Shown piece after piece: positions 1 to 7,740 of a stretch of 64,000 nucleotides of DNA. The translations under genes were made by a program, and so were the position numbers. How positions within the stretch are numbered: the first letter of the stretch is position 1; each line of letters begins with the position of its first letter. Source of the stretch: Bacillus licheniformis DSM 13 = ATCC 14580 (GTDB taxonomy: Bacteria > Bacillota > Bacilli > Bacillales > Bacillaceae); assembly GCF_000011645.1 (NCBI RefSeq), contig NC_006270.3:2725501-2789500 (forward strand), in the 5' to 3' direction. The notes under the pieces were generated by a model, which saw nothing but the letters and a program-made list of their open reading frames with translations, did no database searches and was not told the origin of the DNA.

Positions 1-461
1 GGAACTCCGGTAATCATTGCAATCGTCAGCCCGGTAAACATGATCGATATCGCTCCGGCTCTTTTATCCGCCGGGACTAGGCTTGCCGCAATCGTTGAAC
101 CGATTGACATAAATACGCCATGAGAAAACGCCGAAATCACGCGGGCGGTTAATAAAACACCGATGCTTCCGGCACATGCCGCAAGCCCGTTGCCGATCAT
201 AAAAATGAGCATAATCACCAGCAGCAGCGCTTTTCTCGGCATACTGGATGTGACAGACGTCAGAACAGGTGCGCCGACTGTTACGCCCAGTGCGTATAAT
301 GATACGGTCAGTCCTGCCGTCGTCACCGAAATATTCATGTCTTCAGCAATTAAAGGCAGAAGCCCCACGCTGATGAATTCGGTCGTGCCGATGGCAAATG
401 CGCTGGCCGCCAAGGCTAAAAGCGCTAATATACTGCGTTTTTTATCATGAACAGAGGTCAT
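1..461 (-). CDS. MFS (DHA1) drug/sugar efflux transporter, N-terminal part, cut by window edge
   Basis: Only the first about 153 codons are present; the 3' part lies left of the window. The start is the ATG at 461-459, behind an AAAGGAG ribosome site. The protein opens MTSVHDKKRSILALLALAASA and then shows hydrophobic helices. It carries the DHA1 signature between helices 2 and 3, with R/K-rich turns after helices 2 and 4, and a TEFISVGLLPLIAEDM-like loop after helix 1. In this family TEF-VGLLP-IA is typical of AraJ/YdhP/YceJ-type exporters in the plasma membrane. The gene is divergent from an HxlR regulator 157 bp away, a common arrangement in which the regulator controls the exporter. The substrate cannot be told from the sequence. 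Confidence 0.85.
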   Translation of the reverse strand, partial: MTSVHDKKRSILALLALAASAFAIGTTEFISVGLLPLIAEDMNISVTTAGLTVSLYALGVTVGAPVLTSVTSSMPRKALLLVIMLIFMIGNGLAACAGSIGVLLTARVISAFSHGVFMSIGSTIAASLVPADKRAGAISIMFTGLTIAMITGV

Positions 462-554
462 TCTTTTTCTCCTTTCTTTTTTAAGGTATAGCAAATGGCT
501 GCCGGCTAATGATATTATGGTACATATCATCTGCGAAAAAAAGTACGCACTTTT

Positions 555-600
555 AAGTGTGATAGGAACCAAAAAGTGAGATAGGTACTTTTCGGTACCT
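555..600. promoter_or_regulatory. Direct and inverted repeats in the MFS/hxlR divergent promoter region, candidate HxlR operator
   Basis: Two near-identical 16-mers, AAGTGTGATAGGAACC (555-570) and AAGTGAGATAGGTACT (574-589), lie 19 bp apart. The second runs into a perfect inverted repeat AGGTAC-N6-GTACCT (583-600). These sit just upstream of the hxlR-type gene start at 618, and such placement suits autoregulation. HxlR-family dimers often bind short inverted repeats. Assignment to this regulator is inference. Confidence 0.45.
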
Positions 601-617
601 ATGGATTGGAGGAGAAC

Positions 618-995
618 ATGAAGCCGAAAAAGTATAATATATCTGTCGAAGCTACACTTGAAGTGATCGGCGGGAAATGGAAATGCGTGATTTTGTGTCA
701 CTTGACGCACGGCAAAAAACGCACGAGCGAGCTCAAGCGGCTGATGCCGAACATTACGCAGAAAATGCTGACCCAGCAGCTGCGCGAACTGGAGGAGGAC
801 GGCGTCATCAACCGGATCGTGTACCAGCAGGTGCCGCCGAAGGTCGAATACGAACTCAGCGAATACGGATGGACGCTTAAAGACATTTTGGATTCGCTGT
901 GCTCCTGGGGCGAAAAACACATTACAAAAGTGTATGGAGACAAATTTGCTGTTTTGGAGGACAGCGTGCTGAATGAACAATTACAGGAAACATGA
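618..995 (+). CDS. HxlR-family winged-helix transcriptional regulator
   Basis: A 125-residue single-domain winged helix. The family hallmark near the N-terminus, LEVIGGKWKCVILCHL, is followed by the recognition region RTSELKRLMPNITQKMLTQQ and a wing at VPPKVEYELSEYGWTL. The frame is open from a TTG at 606, but GGAGG at 608-612 places the real start at ATG 618 (MKPKKYNISVEATLEV). One cysteine lies in the KWKC helix. Several HxlR proteins (YodB, CatR, HypR) sense thiol-reactive compounds through a conserved N-terminal cysteine, so redox sensing is possible but unproven here. It is divergent from an MFS exporter and followed 19 bp later by a peptidase gene, probably co-transcribed. Confidence 0.9.
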   Translation: MKPKKYNISVEATLEVIGGKWKCVILCHLTHGKKRTSELKRLMPNITQKMLTQQLRELEEDGVINRIVYQQVPPKVEYELSEYGWTLKDILDSLCSWGEKHITKVYGDKFAVLEDSVLNEQLQET

Positions 996-1014
996 TAAAT
1001 AAGTGGAGGTCAGG

Positions 1015-1680
1015 ATGGGAAAATGGTTTCTTTCCGGAGGCGGAGATGCACACCAAACCGAACAGCTGGATCGGCATTTTGCCCGGAGCATCTGTCCTCA
1101 TAAGCCATTATTGTATATTCCGATTGCCATGGACGCCGACAGGTATGATGACGGCTTCGACTGGATCAGCCGGCTCTTTCACCCGCTCGGCATCAAAAAC
1201 ATTGTCATGTGGACGGATGTCAAAGGTAAAACCGTACACGATTTAGACGTGTTTTCTGCCGTATATATCGGCGGAGGAAACACGTTTCGTCTGCTAAAAC
1301 AATTCATCGAATCGCATTTTACCGCGGTTTTAAAGCGCTATGCCGAAAGCGGCGGCGCCATTTACGGCGGAAGCGCCGGCGCCGTCATTCTCGGAAAGAA
1401 CATTATGACTTGCTCTTATATGGATCGCAACGCTTGCGGATTGCGGGATTTTAACGGCTTAAAGCTCCTCGGAGACTATTCGGTTTGGTGCCACTACAAG
1501 GCTGAACATGATCCGCTGATTAAAAGGTTTAGGAATGCTTTTGGCACTCCCGTCATCGCCTTGCCAGAGGAAACAGGAATCGCAGCAAGCACTTCAGACA
1601 TCCGGGTCATCGGAACAAAGCCCGCCCGTATGTTTAAAGAAGACGGCGCAGTATTCGTCTCAGATCAATTTGTTTTATAA
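1015..1680 (+). CDS. Peptidase E-like serine peptidase (family S51)
   Basis: A 221-residue cytoplasmic protein of the S51 fold. The glycine loop after the first strand is LSGGGDAHQTEQLD. The nucleophile elbow GGSAGA lies near residue 119, preceded by YIGGGNTFRLL, which is the family's class I glutamine-amidotransferase-like arrangement. A candidate catalytic histidine falls in the WCHYKAEHDPL region. S51 enzymes cleave Asp-X dipeptides (PepE) or cyanophycin; this length and motif set fit the YgaJ/PepE-like branch. The frame opens at GTG 1003, but GGAGG at 1005-1009 sets the start at ATG 1015. It follows the HxlR regulator by 19 bp and ends in a strong terminator. Confidence 0.85.
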   Translation: MGKWFLSGGGDAHQTEQLDRHFARSICPHKPLLYIPIAMDADRYDDGFDWISRLFHPLGIKNIVMWTDVKGKTVHDLDVFSAVYIGGGNTFRLLKQFIESHFTAVLKRYAESGGAIYGGSAGAVILGKNIMTCSYMDRNACGLRDFNGLKLLGDYSVWCHYKAEHDPLIKRFRNAFGTPVIALPEETGIAASTSDIRVIGTKPARMFKEDGAVFVSDQFVL

Positions 1681-1683
1681 AGC

Positions 1684-1717
1684 AAAAAACGCTTCGGCTC
1701 ATCAGCGAAGCGTTTTT
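1684..1717. terminator. Bidirectional intrinsic terminator after the peptidase gene
   Basis: The stem AAAAAACGCTTCG / CGAAGCGTTTTT is separated by a 9-nt loop and flanked by A and T tracts on both sides. It can serve the plus-strand peptidase gene. It also overlaps the 3' end of the minus-strand remnant gene. Confidence 0.9.
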
Positions 1718-1937
1718 CTTGTTTTTGCGGATGCAAGCCGTTTGACCAGGCGTTCCGTCAGAAAAAACACGGCTAAGCCTAAGCCTAGCAAAAAAGAAAA
1801 ATTCGCAATCAACGGCTCATGATCAAAATATTCAAAAGTACTATTTCCAAAAAGTATCACGGCCCAGAAAATAAAAGCCGCACGGCAAGCTGCATCTTCG
1901 GCTTTTTTCCTTTTGGGTCTGCATCTTTAAAAAACAT
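1702..1937 (-). pseudogene. Small two-helix membrane protein gene broken by a one-base deletion
   Basis: From ATG 1937-1935 the frame reads MFFKDADPKGKKPKMQ...AVRLLF and then hits a stop. One extra T in the T4 run at 1868-1871 (plus-strand AAAA) restores LLFFWAVILFGNSTFEYFD and continues to RLVKRLASAKTRKTLR-stop at 1702. The restored product would be about 78 residues with two hydrophobic segments and a basic tail, a coherent small membrane protein. A GGGGGC sequence upstream is a weak ribosome site. It lies about 50 bp after the hemD-like stop on the same strand, so it could be the last gene of that unit. I do not recognise the family. A homopolymer sequencing error would make it an intact gene. 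Confidence 0.5.
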
Positions 1938-1990
1938 CACAACGCCCCCAAGGAGACTCCCACACCCCAATCTGCTGATTTCTTTCGCAC

Positions 1991-2818
1991 TTACTGTGTT
2001 CTTATCCCCTCTTCCGTTTCATAAAACCGCGCTAGCTCCACAATCATCGCTCCCATCCGTTCGAGATCCGGAGCGAGAAGGCGTTCGACTCCTTCTTCTC
2101 TTAAAGCTTCTGCCGTCACTTTTCCGACAGCGGCCGCCAACACGCTGTCTTGAAAAGATTGAACAATTTTCTCCGCATAGCCGTTTTCTTTCGCGAAATG
2201 AAAAAGCGAGCGGACTTGGACAGCCGTTGTAAAGCAAACCGCATCCACTTCACGGTTGATGATCTCGCTGCACAATAAAGCGACGGTTTCCCGGTCTGGA
2301 GCAACATGCCGATACGGCAGAAGCGGAACAACGTCTGCACCTTTCTCTTCCAAAAACTGAAGCAGTGACGGAGCGTTTTCGCCGTGGAGCTGAACCATCA
2401 CCCGTTTGCCGGAAAAATCGTGGGATTGGAGCGAGTCGATCAGTCCCTTGGTCGTGCCGTCTTCATCCGCCGCAACGGGCGTAATGCCGAGCTTTTTTAA
2501 AGCGGCGATTGTTTTGTAGCCTCTCGATGCCGCTTTCGCCCTGCGGATCGCTTGTAAATAGCGCTCTCCGATCCCAAGTTTCTCAGCTAGGCTGACAAGC
2601 GTTTCCGTCCCGATTCCGGTCGTGAAAATCACCCAGTCGGCTCCCGTTTCAACGAAGGCACGCAAATCAGGGCCTACTTCTTTTTCGGCCAAAAACACGG
2701 TACCCTGAAGGGAGCGAATGAGGGGAACCCCGCCTTGCTTTTTGATCAGCGTGCTCATTTCATCCGTTTTTCGCGATGCTCCGATGGCAATTCTTCTGCC
2801 GTTCAATCCTTTTCCCAA
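1991..2818 (-). CDS. Uroporphyrinogen-III synthase (HemD)-like protein
   Basis: A 275-residue protein with the two-lobed HemD fold. Lobe-one signatures are GRRIAIGASRKTDEM at the N-terminus and DWVIFTTGIGTETL; lobe two holds VDAVCFTTAVQVRSLFHFA and VGKVTAEALREEGVE. HemD closes hydroxymethylbilane to uroporphyrinogen III. However, the gene stands alone, away from hem genes, and bacilli carry HemD paralogues of unclear role, so a catalytic function is not assured. The frame is open from TTG 2854 without a ribosome site. GAGGG followed by 6 nt favours the TTG at 2818 (residue 13 of the long frame). It is divergent from the bicupin gene. Confidence 0.75.
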   Translation of the reverse strand: MGKGLNGRRIAIGASRKTDEMSTLIKKQGGVPLIRSLQGTVFLAEKEVGPDLRAFVETGADWVIFTTGIGTETLVSLAEKLGIGERYLQAIRRAKAASRGYKTIAALKKLGITPVAADEDGTTKGLIDSLQSHDFSGKRVMVQLHGENAPSLLQFLEEKGADVVPLLPYRHVAPDRETVALLCSEIINREVDAVCFTTAVQVRSLFHFAKENGYAEKIVQSFQDSVLAAAVGKVTAEALREEGVERLLAPDLERMGAMIVELARFYETEEGIRTQ

Positions 2819-2925
2819 TGCAATCCCTCTTTTCCGTAATCTGTTTTTTGTCAATGCAACTGTTTACTAGCATCTTCCAAATGAGATATGATTGAATTAT
2901 CTAAAAATAACAGGAGGTTTTTTCA

Positions 2926-3870
2926 ATGCATTCTCAATTCGAAACCCGAGCCGAGCATTTGACGAAACATGCCCGTTTTTTCGAGTATACCACTGCCTCT
3001 GACCCGATTGGAAGCGGAATAATCAGCCCGGTTCCTGTGAAAGAGTTCGGGCCTGAATTGTATGAGACAGGTGAAACGCGGATCATCCCGCTGGACATTT
3101 CCGAAGAACTGAAGACGGATTATCCCGCTTCAAGCCCTTCCCTTCTCGCCCACTTCATCAAGATTCGTTCAGGCGACACGATACACACTGCCCCCCGTGC
3201 GACAAGCGAACTATATTACATTGTCAGCGGCGCAGGGAAAACCGAAACGGGCGAAGATACGATTCACTGGCAGAAAGGCGATTTTTTGACTTTGCCTGCC
3301 GGTTCAGGCAGCCGGCATACCGCAGCAGAAGATGCAGCCATTTATTACATCACCGATTCACCTCTCCTGAATTATTTGGGCGTAAAGCCGTCGGAATCCC
3401 GCTTTCAACCAACTCTCTACACCGCTGAACAGTCAAAAGCAAAATTGGCTGAAGCGGCCGCCGCTCCTGACGCCCGTTATCGCAACCGCATTTCCGTTCT
3501 CTTGAACAATGAAATATTCGATCAAACGCTGACGATCACCCATGTATTGTGGGCAATGTTCGGCATCGTGCCTCCCGGCTCCAATCAAGCTCCTCACAGC
3601 CACAAGTCGGTGGCTCTCGATTTTGTCGCCTATGCCGCACCCGGCACGTATACATTAGTCGGAAGCAAAATCGATCCGGCCACAAAGGAAATCATTGATC
3701 CGAAACGAATTGACTGGGTAACCGGAAAAGCCTTCATTACACCGCCGGGATTATGGCATTCCCACCATAATGAGTCAGATGAAGCCGCCTATATCATCCC
3801 CATCCAAGATGCGGGCCTGCAAACGTACCTCCGGACACTGGATATTCAATTTCAGCATTATGAAAAATGA
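2926..3870 (+). CDS. Bicupin protein, gentisate 1,2-dioxygenase-like
   Basis: A 314-residue two-domain cupin. The first barrel (about 80-150) has GDTIHTAPRATSELYYIVSG and GDFLTLPAGSGSRHTA but lacks a full metal triad. The second (about 205-300) has HSHKSVALDFVAY, TPPGLWHSHHNESDE and the glycine turns expected of a metal-binding cupin, so the C-terminal barrel is the likely active site. Gentisate and 1-hydroxy-2-naphthoate dioxygenases share this layout and use Fe(II) to open aromatic rings. No maleylpyruvate isomerase or hydrolase genes are nearby, so the substrate is unknown. Ribosome site GGAGG is followed by ATG 2926. A bidirectional terminator follows at once. Confidence 0.7.
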   Translation: MHSQFETRAEHLTKHARFFEYTTASDPIGSGIISPVPVKEFGPELYETGETRIIPLDISEELKTDYPASSPSLLAHFIKIRSGDTIHTAPRATSELYYIVSGAGKTETGEDTIHWQKGDFLTLPAGSGSRHTAAEDAAIYYITDSPLLNYLGVKPSESRFQPTLYTAEQSKAKLAEAAAAPDARYRNRISVLLNNEIFDQTLTITHVLWAMFGIVPPGSNQAPHSHKSVALDFVAYAAPGTYTLVGSKIDPATKEIIDPKRIDWVTGKAFITPPGLWHSHHNESDEAAYIIPIQDAGLQTYLRTLDIQFQHYEK

Positions 3871-3912
3871 AAAAGCGGGAAGCCGGATCATTCTTTTCGG
3901 CTCCCCGCTTTT
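3871..3912. terminator. Bidirectional terminator between convergent bicupin and binding-protein genes
   Basis: Inverted repeat AAAAGCGGGAAGCCG / CGGCTCCCCGCTTTT with one mismatch and T/A tracts at both ends, lying exactly between two convergent stop codons. Confidence 0.9.
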
Positions 3913-4869
3913 CTATTTATTTTTCGCTTTCTTGGAAATCATGTCGGCGATTTCTTCGGCCTGTGCCTGAACAGCGTTTGGATCATACGGCCAAAATCTG
4001 TCCGGATCGAGGAAAAAGACCTTGCCTTTTTTCACCGCGTCAAGCGATGCCCAAACCGGATTGTCCTGATCAAGCTTTCCGTTGTATGATTCGTCGACAA
4101 ATATGTAGTCTCCGGCATATTTCGGCAGGACCTCGAAAGATATGGCTTTATATCCGTCAGCTGTATCAATGGCATCCTTTTTAACAGATTCAGGCGGCGT
4201 CAGTCCCAGCTGCGTATAGATCGCTTCTCCGCCCCGATACCCGTATGCCCCGTAGACATATAAAGATTTTGCATATGCGCCGATTAAAGAGAACGTTTCA
4301 CCTTTTACAGATGCATCTTTAATTTTCGCGCGGGCGGCTTTCATTTTTTGATTAAACGTTTTCGTCCACTCCCGAGCTTCCTTTTCCTTGCCGAGCAGCT
4401 TGCCAAACGTTTTCATTTCATCGCGTGCATCTTTAAATGTGCCGAACGGATAGACGACAGTGGGAGCGATTTTTGACAGCTTTTCATATTCTTTTGAATC
4501 GTTCGTCATCGATACGATTAAATCGGGTTTAAGTTCAAGAACTTTTTCCACAGATACTGAAAAACCGTCTTTTCCCCCGATATCCTTTATTCCTGAAACT
4601 TGATCTTTAATATAAGGACTTCCGAGGTACTTTCCCGTTTCTCCAAGCGGCTTGATCCCGAATGCAAGCATGGTTCCCGCATAGCCAATCGTCACGACGC
4701 GCTTCGGATTAGCCGGTACAGTGACATTTCCGTTGATGGTTTTCACCACTCTTGTTTTCTCTTCATTTTTCTCTGATGCAGCCTGTTTCTGGCCGCTTTG
4801 ACAGCCTGAAAGAAATACAGCGAAAGCGAGTAAAAGGGTGAATATATAAGAATATTGCTTTTTCGTCAT
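3913..4869 (-). CDS. Iron-siderophore ABC transporter substrate-binding lipoprotein
   Basis: A 318-residue lipoprotein. The signal peptide ends in the lipobox FLSGC, with the modified cysteine near residue 23. A Peripla_BP_2 (type III) fold follows: VPANPKRVVTIGYAGTMLAFGIKPLG, the long helix linker at VEKVLELKPDLIVSM, and a second lobe ending in PVWASLDAVKKGKVFFLD. Such proteins bind ferric siderophores outside the membrane and deliver them to FecCD-type permeases. No permease or ATPase gene is adjacent, so it must share one encoded elsewhere. Ribosome site GGAGG precedes ATG 4869. A perfect Fur box lies just upstream, so iron-repressed expression is expected. The exact siderophore is not readable from sequence. 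Confidence 0.9.
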   Translation of the reverse strand: MTKKQYSYIFTLLLAFAVFLSGCQSGQKQAASEKNEEKTRVVKTINGNVTVPANPKRVVTIGYAGTMLAFGIKPLGETGKYLGSPYIKDQVSGIKDIGGKDGFSVSVEKVLELKPDLIVSMTNDSKEYEKLSKIAPTVVYPFGTFKDARDEMKTFGKLLGKEKEAREWTKTFNQKMKAARAKIKDASVKGETFSLIGAYAKSLYVYGAYGYRGGEAIYTQLGLTPPESVKKDAIDTADGYKAISFEVLPKYAGDYIFVDESYNGKLDQDNPVWASLDAVKKGKVFFLDPDRFWPYDPNAVQAQAEEIADMISKKAKNK

Positions 4870-4884
4870 ATTTAATCCTCCAAT

Positions 4885-4899
4885 TGATAATAATTATCA
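4885..4899. promoter_or_regulatory. Perfect Fur box upstream of the siderophore-binding protein gene
   Basis: TGATAATAATTATCA is an exact 7-1-7 match to the Bacillus Fur consensus. The following TTATCAAT extends the site as an overlapping half. It lies 16 bp before the start codon of the minus-strand lipoprotein gene. Confidence 0.92.
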
Positions 4900-4946
4900 T
4901 TATCAATATACAGGATATTTGTCATCTTGAGAAGTCCTTATTTGAG

Positions 4947-5846
4947 TTACGGCTGATCAGACCGTTCGTTCCGGCGATAGTATTCAATTACAAATTCTTT
5001 AAAGTTGCGTGCCGCCGGCGACAAATAATGGTCTTTCAGGACGGCGAGACCGATCGTCCTCTCAGAACGGTAGTCTGACACTCGGCAAAATGCCACTGGA
5101 GAATGGACGTGCTCCGCCGTTTTCGGCAGGATTGCTACACCGAGCCCTGCTGATACTAGTCCCAAAATCGTCGACACTTCTTCCCCTTCAAAAGCAAGCT
5201 TCGGGCTGATGGACAGTCCCCGGCACATTTGATCAAACACATATCGAAGACCATAGCCCGGCTTAAAACAGACAAAGTCTTCGTGTGCAATCGACCGGAT
5301 CGCGACTTCTTTCCGATCTGCAAGCGGGTGGTCGGCTGGAAGCACCAGATAAAGCGGCTCAGTATCCAACACCGTCCATTCAAGATGCTCGTTTGGAAGC
5401 GGCGGAGAGCTGAGGCAGATATCAGCTTCGCCCGTCTCCACCATGTGCTGAAGATGTTCATTTGCGGCCTGATACAGACGGAAAGCAACATTCGGGTATT
5501 TCTTTTTAAATTCGGCAATCAGCTGCGGCATGAGCCGCGAACCAAGCGTATGCAAAAATGATACCGAGATTTCCCCGGCATTCGGATTGACGCTTTCCCT
5601 GATTTGCTGAACGCCTTCGTCAAGGGCAAGGCGGGCCTGCTTCGCTTTGATGAGGAACTGCTCGCCGTACTTTGTCAGGCGGATCGATTTTGTTTTTCGA
5701 ATAAACAGCGGGACGCCCAATTCTTCTTCAAGCTTTTTGATCGACCTGCTCAAAGCCGGCTGGGAAATCCGTTGTTCCAAGGCTGCTTTTGTAAAGTGTT
5801 TATGCCTGCTCACGGCAATAAAATGGTCAATTTGATAGAGTTCCAA
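4947..5846 (-). CDS. LysR-family transcriptional regulator
   Basis: A 299-residue protein. The N-terminal winged helix (1-60) shows the LysR signature FTKAALEQRISQPALSRSIKKLE and ELGVPLFIRKTKSIRLT. A linker helix and a two-lobed effector domain follow (about 90-295), including SAGLGVAILP, the usual C-terminal lobe motif. The start is a TTG at 5846, behind AAGGAGCGG, with an intergenic region shared with the divergent MFS gene at 5967. Divergent LysR/transporter pairs are usually regulator and target; B. subtilis has a similar yybE/yybF pair, but orthology here is a guess. The effector is unknown. Confidence 0.9.
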   Translation of the reverse strand: MELYQIDHFIAVSRHKHFTKAALEQRISQPALSRSIKKLEEELGVPLFIRKTKSIRLTKYGEQFLIKAKQARLALDEGVQQIRESVNPNAGEISVSFLHTLGSRLMPQLIAEFKKKYPNVAFRLYQAANEHLQHMVETGEADICLSSPPLPNEHLEWTVLDTEPLYLVLPADHPLADRKEVAIRSIAHEDFVCFKPGYGLRYVFDQMCRGLSISPKLAFEGEEVSTILGLVSAGLGVAILPKTAEHVHSPVAFCRVSDYRSERTIGLAVLKDHYLSPAARNFKEFVIEYYRRNERSDQP

Positions 5847-5966
5847 TGCTCATCCGCTCCTTCATAAATAAAACGCATGATGATGATAGTTATTATAAAT
5901 TAGACACATCACAAATGAAAGCGTACCATGAAACATAGATTGTCATTCTAGAAAAGAGGAGCTGCC

Positions 5967-7184
5967 ATGACCTACATACAGCCGCATTCGAAGGATTATC
6001 ACAAAGCGAGCATCGCCTTATTCATCAGCGGTTTTGTGACATTTGCCACACTTTACACCACACAGCCGCTCATGCCTCTGTTTGCGGAGGAATTCGGCAT
6101 ATCGGCGGCAGCTGCAAGCTTAACTTTATCCATTTCAACAGGCATATTGGCTTTTGCATTGCTCACGGCAGCAGCTTTATCTGACGGGTTCGGCCGGAAA
6201 ACGATTATGGCAATATCCCTGTTTGCGACATCAGTGCTCGGCCTCTTGACCGCCTTTAGTCCGAACTTCGCGGCGCTCTTGGCGATGAGAGGGCTGCTTG
6301 GCTTTTTCCTTGCAGGCGTGCCCGCGATCGCCATGGCTTATGTCGGAGAGGAATTTGATCCGCGAGGGCTCGGCAAAATGATGGGGCTATACATTAGCGG
6401 CACAAGCCTCGGAGGAATGAGCGGAAGGCTTTTGACCGGCCTTTTGACAGACTTGTTCAGCTGGCGCGCGGCGCTAGGAATCATCGGGGCATTATCAGTA
6501 CTATTAAGCTATTTGTTTTGGATTTTGCTGCCCCGGCCGCAGCACTCCGCTAAGCGAAAAACAAGTGTGAAAAAAGCGAGCTTGGCCTACGGCGCCGTCT
6601 TGATGAACAAACGGCTGCTGTCAATCATTTCACTTGGATTTCTATTAATGGGAAGCTTTGTTACGCTGTTCAATTATATCGGGTTTCAGTTGATGGGACC
6701 TCCGTACAGACTCTCTCAAACTGTCATCGGGTTCATCTTTATCGTTTATTTGGCGGGGACGCTCAGTTCTGTCTATATGGGGAAGAAAGCCGATCGTTTT
6801 GGCAGCCCGTTGATGCTGAAAATCGGGATTGCCATTATCGCAGGAGGCGCATTGCTTACGCTTCTGCCTCAGCTTCCTCTTAAAATTGCCGGAATCGCTG
6901 TTTTTACATTTGGATTTTTCGGGTCGCATTCGATCGCAAGCTCCTGGGTCGGGCAGACGGCCGGCGAACAGCGCGTTCAAGCTTCCTCCCTTTATTTGCT
7001 GAGCTATTATCTCGGCTCAAGCTTAGCGGGGTCTTTCGGAGGCTTCTTCTGGACCCATTTTAAATGGCCGGGAATCATCTCATTCATTATCGGGCTGCTT
7101 TTGATCGCTTATCCGGTCATTTTCTTTGCCGAAGCCAAAAGAAACAAACGGCAAGACAATTCACAGGTCCGAAATAAAAGCTAA
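5967..7184 (+). CDS. MFS transporter (DHA1, YybF-like), putative effluxer
   Basis: A 405-residue inner-membrane protein with 12 predicted helices in two halves. Motif A in loop 2-3 reads ALSDGFGRKTIM. Motif C-like glycines in helix 5 read GTSLGGMSGRLLTG. A central basic loop lies around RPQHSAKRKTSVKKAS (about 190-205), and a second motif-A copy reads GKKADRFGSPLML. The C-terminus is a charged cytoplasmic tail. Proteins of this shape export drugs or metabolites by proton antiport, but the substrate is not evident. RBS AGAGGAGCTGCC precedes ATG 5967. It diverges from the LysR gene, its probable regulator. Confidence 0.88.
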   Translation: MTYIQPHSKDYHKASIALFISGFVTFATLYTTQPLMPLFAEEFGISAAAASLTLSISTGILAFALLTAAALSDGFGRKTIMAISLFATSVLGLLTAFSPNFAALLAMRGLLGFFLAGVPAIAMAYVGEEFDPRGLGKMMGLYISGTSLGGMSGRLLTGLLTDLFSWRAALGIIGALSVLLSYLFWILLPRPQHSAKRKTSVKKASLAYGAVLMNKRLLSIISLGFLLMGSFVTLFNYIGFQLMGPPYRLSQTVIGFIFIVYLAGTLSSVYMGKKADRFGSPLMLKIGIAIIAGGALLTLLPQLPLKIAGIAVFTFGFFGSHSIASSWVGQTAGEQRVQASSLYLLSYYLGSSLAGSFGGFFWTHFKWPGIISFIIGLLLIAYPVIFFAEAKRNKRQDNSQVRNKS

Positions 7185-7282
7185 ACTTTCTTCACCGCAT
7201 GCCGATATTTAAATCAAAGCCAGCATGGCGATTCCTCCTGAAGATCAGCCGTTTTTAGAATGATTGAACACAGCCTGTCATG

Positions 7283-7311
7283 TTGGCTTTTCCTTTATCT
7301 CCCTCTATAAT
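7283..7311 (+). promoter_or_regulatory. SigA-type promoter for the small membrane protein gene
   Basis: TTGGCT (7283-7288) and TATAAT (7306-7311) are separated by exactly 17 bp, followed by a GAGGGGGGGA ribosome site and a TTG start at 7333. Confidence 0.65.
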
Positions 7312-7332
7312 GGTTTGAGGGGGGGAATCACC

Positions 7333-7716
7333 TTGCTTAAAACAATCGGATTTTATGGATTTTTGGCATCTGTATGTTTAAATCTTTTTCTCAGGTTTGG
7401 GCTCAAGATAAACGGCACAGCGAATGATATCATCTCAACGGCCTCCCTCGTATTCGTGCTGGTGTACGTATGGGACGACTTGAAAAAACGAAGTGCAAAA
7501 ACGCTCATCTTACAGGGAATCACTCTCATCATCTTTGTGGCGTTATTGGTGTTTGTCATCATGAAAGGACAAACATTCATTGCTTCTCTGCCTTTTTTCG
7601 AGGGTTGGGAAACGCCGGCAAAATGGGTGTATATTTTGCTCGTTTTGTTCTTGGGATCAAACCTTTTCATCTATATCAATGAAAAAATAACAAACTCTAA
7701 AAAAGAGGCATCCTGA
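7333..7716 (+). CDS. Small integral membrane protein of unknown function
   Basis: A 127-residue protein with four hydrophobic segments, near residues 5-20, 33-47, 56-76 and 95-115. Short charged loops separate them (WDDLKKRSAK), and the lysine-rich tail ends NEKITNSKKEAS. The frame is open from 7264, but the strong GAGGGGGGGA ribosome site fixes the start at TTG 7333 (LLKTIGFYGF). It stands alone with its own promoter and a terminator shared with the P450 gene. I do not recognise the family. Confidence 0.7.
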   Translation: MLKTIGFYGFLASVCLNLFLRFGLKINGTANDIISTASLVFVLVYVWDDLKKRSAKTLILQGITLIIFVALLVFVIMKGQTFIASLPFFEGWETPAKWVYILLVLFLGSNLFIYINEKITNSKKEAS

Positions 7717-7738
7717 TCAATTCAGAATGCCTCTTTTT
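7700..7738. terminator. Bidirectional terminator between convergent membrane-protein and cypB genes
   Basis: Stem AAAAAGAGGCAT / ATGCCTCTTTTT (7700-7711 and 7727-7738), perfect over 12 bp, overlapping the end of the plus-strand CDS and ending just before the minus-strand stop. Confidence 0.92.
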
Positions 7739-7740
7739 GT

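Noticed and set aside
2019..2340. 72- and 74-codon minus-strand ORFs within the hemD-like gene
   Set aside because: They are alternative frames of the same region without start signals.
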